A program made the position numbers and the translations under genes. From assembly GCA_916050055.1 (NCBI GenBank), contig CAJZJY010000005.1, positions 1-14,839 of the forward strand: a stretch of 14,839 nucleotides of DNA. The letters run 5' to 3'. The notes beneath the pieces were generated by a model. That model had not been told where the DNA came from and did not search any database. It was given only the letters and a program-made list of their open reading frames with translations. This document shows, in pieces, positions 6,834-14,792 of this stretch. Position 1 is the stretch's first letter; each line of letters opens with the position of its first letter. The stretch comes from an uncultured Streptococcus sp. (lineage in GTDB: Bacteria > Bacillota > Bacilli > Lactobacillales > Aerococcaceae).

Positions 6834-7373
6834 ATGCCAATTGCAAAAAAAGGGATTGACAGTATCCTATTATTCCGTTTGTTAGGCGAAGCAAGCAAAG
6901 CGGACGGTGCTAAACTAGCATTCCAAACTGAACACTCAACAGAAAAGAGCCGTGACACTAATTCAGTGAAAACTAAAGACGGCGTTCTTCAATCAGTCGG
7001 TGGTATTGAGGTTTCAATCACTGCTACAACAATCATGGCGGAAGATGACGAGCTTGTTGCTAAGTTAGAAACTGCTATGGACAAAGGCGAACTTGTCGAA
7101 GTGTGGGAAATTGAAAAGAACGCTAAAAAGAAAGGCGATAAATTCGAATCAGTGTACTATCAAGGTTACTTGACATCATTCAAGAAAACTAAAAACGCTG
7201 AAGATTTAATTGAGTTAGAACTTGAGTTCGCAGTAAACGGAACAGGAGTTAAGGGTTATGCTACTCTTAACAACAGTCAAGCTGAAGTAGTTCAATATGA
7301 ATTCGCTGATACAACAAAAGGAACAGCTAGTCCAGCAAGTCCTGTAGCAGGCGTACCTGGTATCGGTGGGTAG
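6834..7373 (+). CDS. Major tail protein, TP901-1-like
   Basis: The 179-residue protein forms the tail tube rings. The N-terminus MPIAKKGIDSILLFRLLGEA, the segment GVLQSVGGIEVSITATTIM and the strand-rich middle match the TP901-1 family of major tail proteins, and the length is usual for the family. The last 20 or so residues are a flexible Gly/Pro/Ala/Ser tail (KGTASPASPVAGVPGIGG) with no added Ig-like domain. There is a good ribosome site, AAAGAGG, at 6817-6823, 10 bases before the start. A terminator-like hairpin follows the stop at once, which would allow surplus of this abundant protein over the downstream tail genes. Confidence 0.9.
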   Translation: MPIAKKGIDSILLFRLLGEASKADGAKLAFQTEHSTEKSRDTNSVKTKDGVLQSVGGIEVSITATTIMAEDDELVAKLETAMDKGELVEVWEIEKNAKKKGDKFESVYYQGYLTSFKKTKNAEDLIELELEFAVNGTGVKGYATLNNSQAEVVQYEFADTTKGTASPASPVAGVPGIGG

Positions 7374-7378
7374 AAATT

Positions 7379-7404
7379 AAGAGAGGTTCACGCCTCTCTT
7401 TTTT
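7379..7404 (+). terminator. Intrinsic terminator-like hairpin after the major tail protein gene
   Basis: AAGAGAGG (7379-7386) pairs with CCTCTCTT (7393-7400), an 8-bp stem with a short TTCACG loop (possibly one further T-G pair), followed by a T run at 7399-7404. It lies 6 bases after the stop codon and 33 bases before the next gene, with no obvious promoter after it. It may end part of the transcripts or protect the 3' end of the tail tube message. Confidence 0.72.
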
Positions 7405-7436
7405 ATTGTATTTTTTAGAAAAAGGAGAAAACAACA

Positions 7437-7784
7437 ATGCAATTAAAAATCAATGATAAAACTTACAACATTAAATTCGGAGTAAAATTCGTTCGTGCTT
7501 TGGATAAAGCTTATCCAATCGAACAACAAGGTTTGAAATTCGGAATGGCTCTATCTGCTAAAATCCCTGAATTGTACGCTAAGAATATCGCATCATTAGC
7601 TGATGTTATCTACTACGGAACAGTAACTGAAAGTCCTCGTCCTTCATTATCTGAGGTTGAAACTTACGTTGAAGAGTGCGAAGATTTAGAACAATTATTC
7701 GATGATGTAATTCAAGAATTAAGCGAGTCAAACGCAGGAAAGTCTTTGATGTCGGAGATGGACCAAAATCTCAAGAAGAAATAA
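7437..7784 (+). CDS. Tail assembly chaperone, unshifted product (gpG-like)
   Basis: A 115-residue protein starting MQLKINDKTYNIKFGVKFVR and ending in a Lys run (NLKKK). The N-terminal beta pattern followed by an acidic helical half (VEECEDLEQLFDDVIQEL) is typical of the tail assembly chaperones encoded between major tail protein and tape measure in siphoviruses. They coat the tape measure protein during tail assembly and are not found in the virion. AAGGAG about 10 bases before the ATG gives a strong start. The -1 frame is open from 7706 through the stop at 7784 and continues as a longer product, as in lambda gpG/gpGT. Confidence 0.88.
   Translation: MQLKINDKTYNIKFGVKFVRALDKAYPIEQQGLKFGMALSAKIPELYAKNIASLADVIYYGTVTESPRPSLSEVETYVEECEDLEQLFDDVIQELSESNAGKSLMSEMDQNLKKK
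7736..7742 (+). other. Candidate -1 ribosomal frameshift slippery site (A GGA AAG)
   Basis: The heptamer AGGAAAG is phased on the chaperone frame as A GGA AAG and resembles lambda's GGGAAAG. On slipping -1, the A-site Lys tRNA re-pairs fully (AAG to AAA) and the P-site Gly tRNA loses only the first codon position. It lies inside the only interval where both frames are open (7706-7784). Weaker alternatives in this interval are CCAAAAT (7763-7769) and the AAG AAG AAA run just before the stop. The choice among them is inference. Confidence 0.45.
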
Positions 7785-8107
7785 TTGAGAAATCATCTCT
7801 TGAGACGTTCGAGGAAATCATTATTAATTGCGTCCGATTTTTAAATATAACAGACATGAACGAGATAGGACGTATGACAATGTACGAATACGACTTGTTG
7901 ATGACTGGTGTATTGTTGAGAAAGCAGGATGAAGACGAACTCTTACACCGCTCTGCTTGGTTAACCAGACAAGTGGAGGCTACAAAATCGGACGGTAAAA
8001 CTCCTTTGTATAAGAAGTACAGTGATTTTTACAAGAAAAAAGATACGAAACAAAAGTATCAACTCTCAGACAAAGAGAAAGAACTCTTACTGAGAGCTAA
8101 CACGTAA
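7742..8107 (+). CDS. Tail assembly chaperone, frameshift extension (gpT-like part)
   Basis: The -1 frame relative to the upstream chaperone is open from 7706 to the stop at 8107. From 7742 it reads VFDVGDGPKSQEEIIEKSSL and ETFEEIIINCVRFLNITDMN, then a helical segment ending ELLLRANT. The first ATG in this frame is at 7856, but it has no ribosome site and coding-quality sequence runs well upstream of it. Separate initiation is therefore unlikely, and this part is probably made only as a fusion to the first chaperone (about 220 residues in all if the shift is at 7736-7742). In lambda the corresponding T domain binds the tape measure and recruits tail tube subunits. The start given is the first codon after the proposed slip. 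Confidence 0.78.
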   Translation, partial: VFDVGDGPKSQEEIIEKSSLETFEEIIINCVRFLNITDMNEIGRMTMYEYDLLMTGVLLRKQDEDELLHRSAWLTRQVEATKSDGKTPLYKKYSDFYKKKDTKQKYQLSDKEKELLLRANT

Positions 8108-8123
8108 TGAAAGGAGGTATATA

Positions 8124-11100
8124 ATGGCAGAAACTTATTCAGTCGAGGCGGTATTAACCGCAGTCGATAAGGGAATGAGTTCTACTTTGAACGGGCTACA
8201 AAAAGCAATCAACGGACTTCAGAAGACCTCATCCGCATTTGATAATATTTCAAATAAGAGCAGTTCGATGTTTAAGTCAATGCTTGGCGCCAACCTTGTT
8301 AGTTCAGCAATCACATCGGCTTTCGGTAGTGTCAAAAACACACTAGGCGAAATGGTCGGAGAGTTGAATAGCTCAAAAAAGGCGTGGGATACGTTTGATG
8401 GAAACCTAAGTAAATTAGGTTGGGGAAAAGACCAAATCAACGAGGCAAAAGAGGCTATGCAGGACTATGCGACTAAAACTATCTACTCAGCCTCAGACAT
8501 GGCTAGTACGTTCTCTCAAATGGCCGCAATCGGTCGAAACGATAGCAACGAGCTTGTAAAAGCTATGGGTGGTCTAGCTGCATCCGCAGAGAATCCTAAG
8601 CAAGCGATGACGTCCCTATCTCAACAAATGGTACAGGCGCTAGCTAAACCGAAAATTACATGGCAGGACTTTCGTATCATGATGGAACAAGCTCCAGCAG
8701 GTATGAGCGCTGTTGCGAAAGAAATGGGAATGTCCTTAAATGACTTGATTCTTAAAATTCAAGCAGGCGAAGTTAAAACAGATGATTTCGCTGAAGCGTT
8801 TAAACGTGCAGGGGCGACAATGCAGGATATGGCTACACAATACAAGACGATTGACCAAGCTATGGACGGATTGAAAGAAACACTTTCAAACAAATTAAAG
8901 CCAGCTTTTGATACATTGTCTAAGGCAGGTATTAAGGCACTTGAGGCAATCATGAACCAGCTTGACAAAGTTGATTTCAATAAACTAGCCTCAGGGATTG
9001 AGAGTTTTGTAAGCAAGATTGATTTCAACGCGGTCATCGAAAAAATAACGTCATTCGTGGGTTCAGCTACTGCTAAAATCAAGGAATTTTGGAAAGGTTT
9101 CTCAAATACAAGCGCAATCTCTGACTTCAAGAACGCATTGAGCGAAGTTTGGGAAGCTGTCAAGAAAGTATTTTCAGCGCTTTCTGGTGGCGATATGGCT
9201 TCTTTTGGCGAAAAGATTGGGAAAGGATTGTCAGTAGCTTCTGAAGCGATAAAAGCTTTTGCTAAAATTGTTCAAAGCCTAAGCCCTGAACAGATCCAAG
9301 CAATCGCCAAAGCTTTTATTGGGTTTAAGGTTGCTCAAAGGGCAATAAAACCTGTGGTAAGTGCCTTAACAGGACTAAGTAAGGTAGTAGGTGGGGCTAA
9401 GGCTGTTTTCGGTGGGTTGCAAAGTGCCGTAAAAGTTGGAAAAGCTTTAAGTGGTATTGCAAAAGGTTCTCAAGCCGCTAGTTCAGCCTTAACTTTCATG
9501 GCTGGGAGTTCAAAACTTGCTAAAGGTGCAATGGTCGGTCTGAATATCTTCAGTAAGGTAGGCGGATGGATTGGTTCAGCAGTTTCTGCAATCGTTGCTT
9601 TCCTCGGTCCAGTCGGTTTAGTGATTGCTGCAGTCGTGGCAATTGGTGTGGCGTTCGTTATTCTTTGGAATAAATGTGAAGGTTTTAGAAACTTCTTCAA
9701 AGGTTTATGGGATGGCATTGTCAACATCGCTTCAAACGCTTGGAAAGGTATTCAAAATGCTTGGAATGGCGTTGGCGAGTGGTTTTCTAACCTATGGAAC
9801 GGCGTTAAAGAAACGGCTTCAAATCTTTGGAATGGTTTCTTAGAGACGGCTAAACCAGTAATAGATGCCATTAAGAATGCATGGAATAGCATTACTGAGT
9901 TCTTTTCTGGGCTTTGGGAAGGCATTAAGCAGTTCGCTTCAAATGTTTGGAACAGCTTCTTAGAAGGTGCGAAACCAATCGTGGAAGCGTTGATGAATGT
10001 CTGGAATGCTTTAACAGAGTTCTTCTCAACGCTATGGGACGGAATTGTTTCAATAGCTAAGACTGTTTGGGAAGGTATTGTCAACGTAGTTAAAGCGGTT
10101 GTTGAAGTGATTAAAGGCGTATGGAACGGCATTACAGAGTTCTTCACTAATCTTTGGAACGGTGTTGTAGAGGTTTCCACAAATGCATGGAATGGCTTTG
10201 TTGAATTTATGACACCTATCGTTGAAACATTAAAAGGTTTGTGGAATGGATTCGCAGAATTCATGTCTGGTATTTGGAACGGTATTGTAGAGGTCGCTAC
10301 GAATGTTTGGAATACACTTACATCGGTCGTTGAAGCGGTCTGGAATGCTATTCAGCAGGTTATAACAAACGCTATCCAAGTTATCCAAAACGTGATTACA
10401 ACATACATGCAGATTGTTCAAAATGTATGGAATGCGGTTTGGACTGTATTTACAACGATTGTTCAAACTGTATGGACTGTTATTTCAACGGTTATTTCAA
10501 CAGTATTGAACGTGATAGCAGGCATCATCAAAGCGGTTACGGCTGTTATTAAAGGTGATTGGAGCGGTGCTTGGGAGGCTATTAAAGGAATAGCGGAAAC
10601 TGTTTGGAATGGTATTAAGACGGTTGTTGAAACTGTCATTAATGCAATTAAAGACATCATTAGTACCGTTTTGGGAGCTATTAAAGATACTGTGACCACA
10701 ATCTGGGATGGTATTAAAGAATTTATTAGCGGTGCAATCAACGCGATTAAAGAGACGGTAGTAAATGTTGCTAACGGTATGAAAGAAGGTTTCTTGGGTG
10801 CGATGGACGCACTTAAAGGCGGAGTTTCTAGTGCAATTGATGCAATTGGTGGATTCTTTGATAAATTATGGCACATCGATTTAAGCGGTGCAGGTCGTGC
10901 TATTATGGAAGGTTTCATCGGAGGTTTGAAATCGATGTGGAAAGGTGTTACAGACTTCGTCGGCAATATCGCTGGCTGGATTGCATCCCACAAAGGGCCT
11001 ATCTCTTATGACCGCAGATTACTTATCCCAGCAGGGGAAGCTATCATGGGAGGTTTCAATAGAGCTTTAATGGGTGGTTTTGAAGATGTCAAAGGCAATG

Positions 11101-11360
11101 TGTCTGGAATGGCAGACGGTATTCGTTCGATGTTTGATGATGCAGGATCTAGAGTTTCAGCAATGTCAAATGCTTTACAGGGCGATTTCTCTAACAACGT
11201 ATCTGGTACATTATCAGCAACGTATGAAGTCAACCAAGCGAAAGAGCCTGCTGTTATTAACCTTGCGCTTGGTTCAAACGATTTTAGAGCCTTTGTTTCA
11301 GATATTTCAAATATCCAAAGTAAAGAAGAAAGGATAAGATTGAAGGCTTCAAGCCTTTAA
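8124..11360 (+). CDS. Tape measure protein
   Basis: The 1078-residue protein sets tail length. At the usual ~0.15 nm per residue it predicts a tail near 160 nm, so a siphovirus. Residues ~75-265 match the common tape measure N-terminal domain (SASDMASTFSQMAAIGRND; KPKITWQDFRIMMEQAPAGM). A Gly/Ala-rich hydrophobic region (~465-515) ends in a membrane-type segment GLVIAAVVAIGVAFVILW, and another hydrophobic stretch lies at ~770-810; such segments are thought to help DNA cross the host membrane. Residues ~530-735 carry regular Trp repeats (see the repeat feature). The end has the familiar AGWIASHKGPISYDRRLLIP then AGEAIMGGF motif. No lysozyme or peptidase motif is visible. AAAGGAGG lies 7-8 bases before the start, 16 bases after the chaperone stop. 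Confidence 0.95.
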   Translation: MAETYSVEAVLTAVDKGMSSTLNGLQKAINGLQKTSSAFDNISNKSSSMFKSMLGANLVSSAITSAFGSVKNTLGEMVGELNSSKKAWDTFDGNLSKLGWGKDQINEAKEAMQDYATKTIYSASDMASTFSQMAAIGRNDSNELVKAMGGLAASAENPKQAMTSLSQQMVQALAKPKITWQDFRIMMEQAPAGMSAVAKEMGMSLNDLILKIQAGEVKTDDFAEAFKRAGATMQDMATQYKTIDQAMDGLKETLSNKLKPAFDTLSKAGIKALEAIMNQLDKVDFNKLASGIESFVSKIDFNAVIEKITSFVGSATAKIKEFWKGFSNTSAISDFKNALSEVWEAVKKVFSALSGGDMASFGEKIGKGLSVASEAIKAFAKIVQSLSPEQIQAIAKAFIGFKVAQRAIKPVVSALTGLSKVVGGAKAVFGGLQSAVKVGKALSGIAKGSQAASSALTFMAGSSKLAKGAMVGLNIFSKVGGWIGSAVSAIVAFLGPVGLVIAAVVAIGVAFVILWNKCEGFRNFFKGLWDGIVNIASNAWKGIQNAWNGVGEWFSNLWNGVKETASNLWNGFLETAKPVIDAIKNAWNSITEFFSGLWEGIKQFASNVWNSFLEGAKPIVEALMNVWNALTEFFSTLWDGIVSIAKTVWEGIVNVVKAVVEVIKGVWNGITEFFTNLWNGVVEVSTNAWNGFVEFMTPIVETLKGLWNGFAEFMSGIWNGIVEVATNVWNTLTSVVEAVWNAIQQVITNAIQVIQNVITTYMQIVQNVWNAVWTVFTTIVQTVWTVISTVISTVLNVIAGIIKAVTAVIKGDWSGAWEAIKGIAETVWNGIKTVVETVINAIKDIISTVLGAIKDTVTTIWDGIKEFISGAINAIKETVVNVANGMKEGFLGAMDALKGGVSSAIDAIGGFFDKLWHIDLSGAGRAIMEGFIGGLKSMWKGVTDFVGNIAGWIASHKGPISYDRRLLIPAGEAIMGGFNRALMGGFEDVKGNVSGMADGIRSMFDDAGSRVSAMSNALQGDFSNNVSGTLSATYEVNQAKEPAVINLALGSNDFRAFVSDISNIQSKEERIRLKASSL
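9762..10311 (+). repeat. 120-bp / 40-residue tryptophan repeat inside the tape measure gene
   Basis: Tryptophans follow a fixed 11-11-18 residue spacing, a 40-residue unit. Units begin at Trp codons 9762, 9882, 10002, 10122 and 10242, exactly 120 bases apart. Four units are complete; the fifth breaks off when its 18-residue step becomes 11. Aligned segments are WNGVGEWFSNLW, WNSITEFFSGLW, WNALTEFFSTLW, WNGITEFFTNLW and WNGFAEFMSGIW. DNA copies have diverged at many third positions, so the duplications are old and kept by selection on spacing. An 11-residue spacing suits a straight helical rod. Confidence 0.9.
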
Positions 11361-11371
11361 TGGTGACTTAA

Positions 11372-12157
11372 ATGTATATTTTTAATGACACGACAAAAGG
11401 CACGCCAACATTTAATTCTGGTTTAGAAGTTCAATTTGGTGGAGTAAGCCTCAATCAAGAAATGAATAATGAGGACGGAACGTTTTTTGTGGCTAACACC
11501 ACAGGTCGAGACGTCCTTGATTTTCACCATGAAACAGCGAATATAAAAGGTCGAGACGGTCAATATCTCTATGGTGGTACTTACAAAGAACGTGAGATTG
11601 AGATACAGGTTAGACTAACGGGCTATACTGATTTAGGCATGCGGAGACAGTACGAGCGATTAAACCGCTTATTGTTTTCCCGTCAAGCTAAGAAGTTAGA
11701 ATTTGGCGATGATGGAGAGAGATATTACAAAGCTATCTTTTCAAAAGTTAAGAAACCAGAATTGGAAGACGCAAACGACACAGTTATTAAACTACATTTC
11801 ATTTGCTATGACCCATTTAAGTATACAGAACCTAAAAGTACAGGAAGTAACAAGGTAACTTATAACGGAGACTTTCCAACAGAGCCTATTTTGTACCTTA
11901 CAACTAAAGAAGGAACTGAAATCCGTATTCTACACCTTGAAACTCAAAAATATATCAGATTAAAAGCTACTTACGTTCAAGATTCAAGTCTGGTAATTAA
12001 TTGTGAAACTAGAGAAATCACGTTAAACGGCAGAAACGAGTTGATGAATCTTGATGTGGTTAACAGTCGATATTTCAAACTTCAAAAAGGCGTAAACACA
12101 TTTCAAGTTGAGGGTGCGACATTGAATGATATCCAGTACAAAGAGGTGTTCGCATGA
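11372..12157 (+). CDS. Distal tail protein (Dit), siphovirus tail family
   Basis: A 261-residue protein. Dit forms the hexameric hub joining the tail tube to the tail-tip and adhesin proteins. The N-terminal domain carries the usual pattern: GLEVQFGGVSLNQEM, then ANIKGRDGQYLYGGTYKERE, a strand IEIQVRLTGY, a belt segment MRRQYERLNRLLFSRQAKKL and a receiving strand ending FICYDPFKYTEP (to ~residue 152). Residues ~153-261 are the galectin-like C-terminal half of classical Dit proteins. No extra carbohydrate-binding insertion is obvious. The start at 11372 lacks a strong ribosome site, so coupling to the tape measure stop 11 bases upstream is likely. It overlaps the Tal gene by 4 bases (ATGA). 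Confidence 0.88.
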   Translation: MYIFNDTTKGTPTFNSGLEVQFGGVSLNQEMNNEDGTFFVANTTGRDVLDFHHETANIKGRDGQYLYGGTYKEREIEIQVRLTGYTDLGMRRQYERLNRLLFSRQAKKLEFGDDGERYYKAIFSKVKKPELEDANDTVIKLHFICYDPFKYTEPKSTGSNKVTYNGDFPTEPILYLTTKEGTEIRILHLETQKYIRLKATYVQDSSLVINCETREITLNGRNELMNLDVVNSRYFKLQKGVNTFQVEGATLNDIQYKEVFA

Positions 12158-14082
12158 TTTATTTATTCAATCAGACAGAGGAACTAATCGATGTAATCGA
12201 TGAAGCGAGCCTTGCGGATTTTACACACACGATTGAATTGAATCAATTTGATAGAGCGAGCTTTGAAGTCCCTATTGATTACAAGCCTGAAATTATCAAA
12301 AAAGCCCAGTTTTTCGGTTTCCAATCGAGAGACGGGGCTTTTTGTTTATTTAGAATTTCGGAGAAATCTTACGACATCGGATTAACTATCCAAGGGATAG
12401 ACAGGGCAGAAAGCGACTTACATTCATTCATCATCGAGAATAAGCGTCCTAAGGGAACCGCTGAACAAGTATTAGGCGGAATATTAGAAGGAACAGGATA
12501 CCAATTAGGAAATGTAGACGGCTTGACTCGAACAGGAAAATTGAGTTTCTACTACATTTCTGTTCGTCAAGCGCTAGTCAAGATTATTGAATCGTACGCT
12601 TGCGAGTTCAAGATTAGATATACCTTTGTTGAAAATAAAATCATTGGACGATACATTGACTTGAATCAACGCTTCGGACGTGTTACAGGTCATCAATTCG
12701 AGTATGGCACTAACATTCTAAATGTTACCTATGAAGAAGCGTCTGATGATGTTGTAACTGCTCTTATCGGACGTGGTAAGGGTGAACAAAGCACAGATGA
12801 GAACGGGGAAGCTACTGGCGGTTATGGTCGTAGAATCCAGTTTAAAGATGTTGTTTGGTCTGTTGCAAATGGCGACCCCGTTGATAAACCAGCGGGACAG
12901 AATTATGTAACGAATGAAACTGCTAGAAATATTTACGGATTACACCAAGATGGCGTTATTAAGCATCGTTTCGGTGTATATACCAATGAGGATATTGAAG
13001 ACCCTACTGAGTTATTAAAAGCTACTTACAAAGAGTTACAACGATTATCCGTTCCAATCGTTACGTTTAAAGCCAATCTATTAGATTTAGCCAATGCAAT
13101 TGAGCAGGATATTTGGATTGGAGACAGCGTCGGAATCGTAAGAGACCAAATTGGGATTGCTTTTGAAGCTAGAATCCATAAATTAGTCATCGATAAATTG
13201 GATAATAACCGTTCAGTTGCTGAATTAGGCGATTATCAGACATTACAAGCTAAAGACCGTGCTAGCCGTCAACAAGCTATCAAAGAAGCAGTTGGTGACT
13301 TTAGTGAATCGCTATTCGAACAATCTATTGCGAATGAAGTTGAAAGACGCAACAAGGAGATTGACGAAAAGGTTCGTATTATACAACTTGAGATTGATAA
13401 CGTTGTAAAAGAATACCAAAACAAAGCAGAAGATTTCAGCGCTAAAATCCATGAAGAGGTGGAGAAAGAGCGCCCTGAGTTCTTGAAGCGTATTCGTGAA
13501 GAGTTGATGAGCGGTGCGGACTCAATTGCTGAATTAAGTAAGAAATTGGAACAGGTCAGTGAGACTGCAAGAATCAACGCTGGTCTGATTGGTGGTGACG
13601 GAACCGCTAAGTATAATAAGAATCGCCTCAATGGTAGCACGGCTAAAAAAATTGCATACGGTACTGATTATGTCGAAGTTGGACACAATGGAGAAGGCTT
13701 TGAACTAGGTAAGCAGTACGTCATCAGTTGGTCCGCAACATGTACTCCTTACGGAAAAACGGACGTGACTGTAATCATAAACAAAATACCGTTTTATGGT
13801 GGACACGTTCATTTTGAGCCTGCTAATCCACACTTGCCAGTGATTGACAAAGACTTAACTCAGAAAGAGGAGCAAGTCTTAGCGGTTTACAACGGAACTT
13901 ATCGCCTGACATTCTCTGGTGACTGGTATCAGAACGCAGTTCAGTTTGCGACGATTGATAATCGGGCAAATCGAATTGAGTTTGAACCAGTCTATAAGAC
14001 GGTTGCTGACGGGCAAAATTCAATATATGACGGAAGTTGGAACGAAAGTCCAACATTTATTTTTGATGGAGGTGTAGCATGA
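12154..14082 (+). CDS. Tail-tip baseplate protein (Tal / prophage tail endopeptidase family)
   Basis: A 642-residue protein. Residues 1-~370 resemble the gp27/Tal-like fold that closes the tail tip below Dit: MIYLFNQTEELIDVIDEASL at the start, then KRPKGTAEQVLGGILEGTGY, YACEFKIRYTFVENKIIGRY and GDSVGIVRDQIG. Residues ~375-470 form a long charged helix (NEVERRNKEIDEKVRIIQLE onward), a likely trimeric coiled coil. Residues ~470-642 begin LIGGDGTAKYNKNRLNG and are strand-rich with many aromatic residues, as in carbohydrate-binding tail domains. Although the family is often labelled endopeptidase, I see no peptidase, CHAP or glycosidase catalytic motif, so a structural and cell-wall-binding role is more likely. 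Overlaps Dit by 4 bases and the fibre gene by 4 bases. Confidence 0.83.
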   Translation: MIYLFNQTEELIDVIDEASLADFTHTIELNQFDRASFEVPIDYKPEIIKKAQFFGFQSRDGAFCLFRISEKSYDIGLTIQGIDRAESDLHSFIIENKRPKGTAEQVLGGILEGTGYQLGNVDGLTRTGKLSFYYISVRQALVKIIESYACEFKIRYTFVENKIIGRYIDLNQRFGRVTGHQFEYGTNILNVTYEEASDDVVTALIGRGKGEQSTDENGEATGGYGRRIQFKDVVWSVANGDPVDKPAGQNYVTNETARNIYGLHQDGVIKHRFGVYTNEDIEDPTELLKATYKELQRLSVPIVTFKANLLDLANAIEQDIWIGDSVGIVRDQIGIAFEARIHKLVIDKLDNNRSVAELGDYQTLQAKDRASRQQAIKEAVGDFSESLFEQSIANEVERRNKEIDEKVRIIQLEIDNVVKEYQNKAEDFSAKIHEEVEKERPEFLKRIREELMSGADSIAELSKKLEQVSETARINAGLIGGDGTAKYNKNRLNGSTAKKIAYGTDYVEVGHNGEGFELGKQYVISWSATCTPYGKTDVTVIINKIPFYGGHVHFEPANPHLPVIDKDLTQKEEQVLAVYNGTYRLTFSGDWYQNAVQFATIDNRANRIEFEPVYKTVADGQNSIYDGSWNESPTFIFDGGVA

Positions 14083-14660
14083 CAGAAACAATACCAATTA
14101 GAGTGCAACATAAACGAATGACAGCTAGTGACTGGACAAATAGCTCACTAATCTTACTTGAAGGCGAGTTAGGTGTTGAGAGTGACACAGGTAAGGTTAA
14201 GGTTGGAAATGGTCGTGACCGATTCACAGCCTTACAGTATCTAACAGGACCAAAAGGCGATAAGGGTGAGCGTGGTGAAACTGGTCCAAAAGGTGCGGAT
14301 GGAGTCATGCGATTCGAGGAGCTTACAAGTCAACAAAGAGAATCGTTAAAAGGCGCTCCAGGTCCGATGGGTCCAGCGGGACCTAGAGGGGAAAACGGAA
14401 CGCCAGGACAAAAAGGTGACACTGGTCCTCGTGGAGAACAAGGGCTTATAGGTTTAACTGGTCCTAAAGGGGCAGACGGTGCAAGAGGTGCTCAAGGACC
14501 AGCAGGTCCAACAGGACCTAGAGGAGCAGACGGTGCGCCTGGGCAAAACATCATTAATCAAAATGGCGGACAACCATTGAAGTATTGGTTCGGTTCTAAA
14601 TCTCAGTATGATGCACTTTCTACTAAAGATAGCACTACTATCTACGACGTCTATGAGTAG
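14079..14660 (+). CDS. Collagen-like tail fibre protein with Mtd-like N-terminus
   Basis: A 193-residue, probably trimeric, fibre. Residues ~5-56 (IRVQHKRMTASDWTNSSLIL through TGKVKVGNGRDRF) match the short N-terminal domain of phage receptor-binding proteins of the major tropism determinant type, which docks on the baseplate. Then come 7 Gly-X-Y triplets (57-77), a helical interruption MRFEELTSQQRESLK (77-91), and 22 more triplets (92-157). The end QPLKYWFGSKSQYDALSTKD is a small C-terminal domain often found on Gram-positive phage tail proteins. The protein may bind the host surface or carry another adhesin. It starts within the Tal stop (ATGA) after a GGAGGTG site. No tandem reverse transcriptase or template repeat is present, so diversification is not suggested. 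Confidence 0.87.
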   Translation: MTETIPIRVQHKRMTASDWTNSSLILLEGELGVESDTGKVKVGNGRDRFTALQYLTGPKGDKGERGETGPKGADGVMRFEELTSQQRESLKGAPGPMGPAGPRGENGTPGQKGDTGPRGEQGLIGLTGPKGADGARGAQGPAGPTGPRGADGAPGQNIINQNGGQPLKYWFGSKSQYDALSTKDSTTIYDVYE

Positions 14661-14668
14661 GAGGTATT

Positions 14669-14792
14669 ATGGCTAGAGAAGGAATTTATGTAGGAAACAA
14701 AGAAGTTACACAGCGTTACATCGGCGCAAGGCTTGTTTGGGTGAAAATAAGACTGTTATTTAGTGGTGACGTATCAATTAATTATGATAGTC
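14669..14792 (+). CDS. Small tail-region protein, 3'-truncated
   Basis: The frame opens at ATG 14669 with AGGAGG (14659-14664) 4-5 bases upstream and reads MAREGIYVGNKEVTQRYIGA then RLVWVKIRLLFSGDVSINYD S, 41 residues before biological sequence ends. The opening resembles short proteins after tail fibre genes in streptococcal-type phages, whose role I cannot state. The frame seems to continue to a TGA at 14813-14815, but those codons (QIGRAHV) come from adapter sequence and must not be kept. The true C-terminus is unknown. Confidence 0.72.

Noticed and set aside
7856..8107. Independent gene starting at ATG 7856
   Set aside because: No Shine-Dalgarno sequence precedes it, and the same frame is open and protein-like back to 7706, so a frameshift product explains it better.
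9762..10361. CRISPR array or non-coding tandem repeat
   Set aside because: The 120-bp period is a whole number of codons within an intact gene, copies are diverged, and no conserved short repeat with unique spacers exists.
9752..10993. Long open frames on the minus strand opposite the tape measure gene
   Set aside because: They mirror the regular codon pattern of the tape measure repeats, have no ribosome sites or protein-like composition, and are antisense shadows.
11343..11357. 15-base palindrome AAGGCTT-C-AAGCCTT at the end of the tape measure gene
   Set aside because: As a hairpin it has only about 5 bp and no T run, and it falls within the last codons; likely chance, though it might slightly affect coupling to Dit.
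14079..14660. Diversity-generating retroelement target, because of the Mtd-like N-terminus
   Set aside because: The similarity is to the docking domain only; there is no variable C-type lectin domain, template repeat or reverse transcriptase in the window.
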